A stretch of DNA of 63,643 bases from Terrimonas sp. (GTDB lineage: Bacteria > Bacteroidota > Bacteroidia > Chitinophagales > Chitinophagaceae): assembly GCF_003075435.1 (NCBI RefSeq), contig NZ_QCZJ01000028.1, positions 1 through 63,643 on the forward strand. The letters are read 5' to 3'. Shown here piece by piece: positions 63,519 through 63,643 of the stretch (its first letter is position 1; each line of letters starts with the position of its first letter). The notes below the pieces were generated by a model, which was not told where the DNA came from, did no database searches, and saw only the letters and a program-made list of their open reading frames with translations. The translations under genes were made by a program, and so were the position numbers.

Positions 63519-63643
63519 TGTCTTGTCCTAGCATAAGTAGACAGATTTAAGAACAAAAAAATCTGTAATACCATGACAAGAGATGTCCAAACGGTGATCC
63601 GGTATAGTATTAGCTTTAAGCAAAAAGTAGTCAGAGAGTTAGA
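63519..63643 (+). mobile_element. IS3-like insertion sequence, end fragment (copy B)
   Basis: This is the exact reverse complement of 3-127: the terminus TGTCTTGTCC, a leader hairpin (ACAGATTT and AAATCTGT, 63540-63565) and the first 23 codons of the transposase. The bases before 63519 share nothing with those after 127, so the boundary is certain. The element continues beyond the window. Confidence 0.8.
63573..63643 (+). CDS. Transposase N-terminus, partial (IS3 OrfA-like)
   Basis: ATG at 63573 opens the same frame as at 73 on the minus strand (MTRDVQTVIRYSISFKQKVV, then REL). It runs off the window. The hairpin ending 7 bp before the start codon could hide the start from transcripts that read in from outside, as known for several IS elements. 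Confidence 0.6.
   Translation, partial: MTRDVQTVIRYSISFKQKVVREL

Noticed and set aside
1-63643. A 63-kb composite transposon bounded by inverted IS copies
   Set aside because: The content is ordinary chromosomal genes including fumC, thiL and three PULs. Only about 125 bp of IS is seen at each end, which fits contig breaks at a repeat better than a transposon.

Overview
The window is a stretch of Bacteroidota chromosome, most likely from the Chitinophagaceae. The evidence is three SusC/SusD pairs, surface lipoproteins with Cys-Lys-Lys or acidic residues after the lipobox, a T9SS type A C-terminal domain, TAnnTTTG promoters instead of E. coli-type ones, and a lack of clear Shine-Dalgarno sites. 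No rRNA, tRNA or CRISPR was found. Both window ends are the same IS3-like element end in opposite orientation (1-127 and 63519-63643), so the window is probably one contig that broke at a repeated IS.

Layout. 168-9174: a glycoprotein-glycan locus with a GH29 alpha-L-fucosidase facing a ROK regulator, susC1, susD1 and a Tat-exported glycosylasparaginase. 9178-11468: a graveyard of mobile elements (IS982 relic, IS1634 relic, a very AT-rich split gene of unknown function, a perfect 24-bp hairpin). 11608-18278: a second susC2-susD2 unit whose promoter closely copies the one next to the ROK gene, followed by a cytochrome c/FG-GAP protein. 18535-23012: two exported amidohydrolase-fold proteins. 23198-27505: a propeller/helical-barrel protein, a T9SS cargo protein, SCO1 and a DUF420 membrane protein. 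27690-34250: an RND efflux operon (MFP, HAE1 pump, TolC). 34470-36925: an EamA transporter and a serine hydrolase. 36939-47342 (minus): a beta-1,3/1,6-glucan PUL with susC3, susD3, two surface lipoproteins, two GH16 and one GH30, divergent from its membrane-spanning propeller/LuxR regulator at 47506-50415. 50394-63472: general genes (glycosyltransferases, inositol monophosphatase, a REP-associated transposase, ThiL, S41 peptidase, a metal-type TonB receptor, enoyl-CoA hydratase, FumC).

How parts work together. In the first locus the fucosidase and glycosylasparaginase could take apart a core-fucosylated GlcNAc-Asn stub. The ROK repressor could sense the released sugar through AAACTTAAGTTT palindromes and, through the copied promoter block at 11608, also control the second SusCD unit now separated from it by IS debris. 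In the beta-glucan PUL, SusCD and two lipoproteins bind glucan, GH16 enzymes cut beta-1,3 links and GH30 probably cuts beta-1,6 branches. The divergent regulator probably binds TACATC direct repeats lying just upstream of the susC3 promoter.

The most unusual signal is a set of degenerate 7-bp tandem arrays that start exactly at the stop codons of at least six unrelated genes and always have the same sense relative to the gene. They come in two sequence classes, and both IS3 copies lie beside arrays of the same class.
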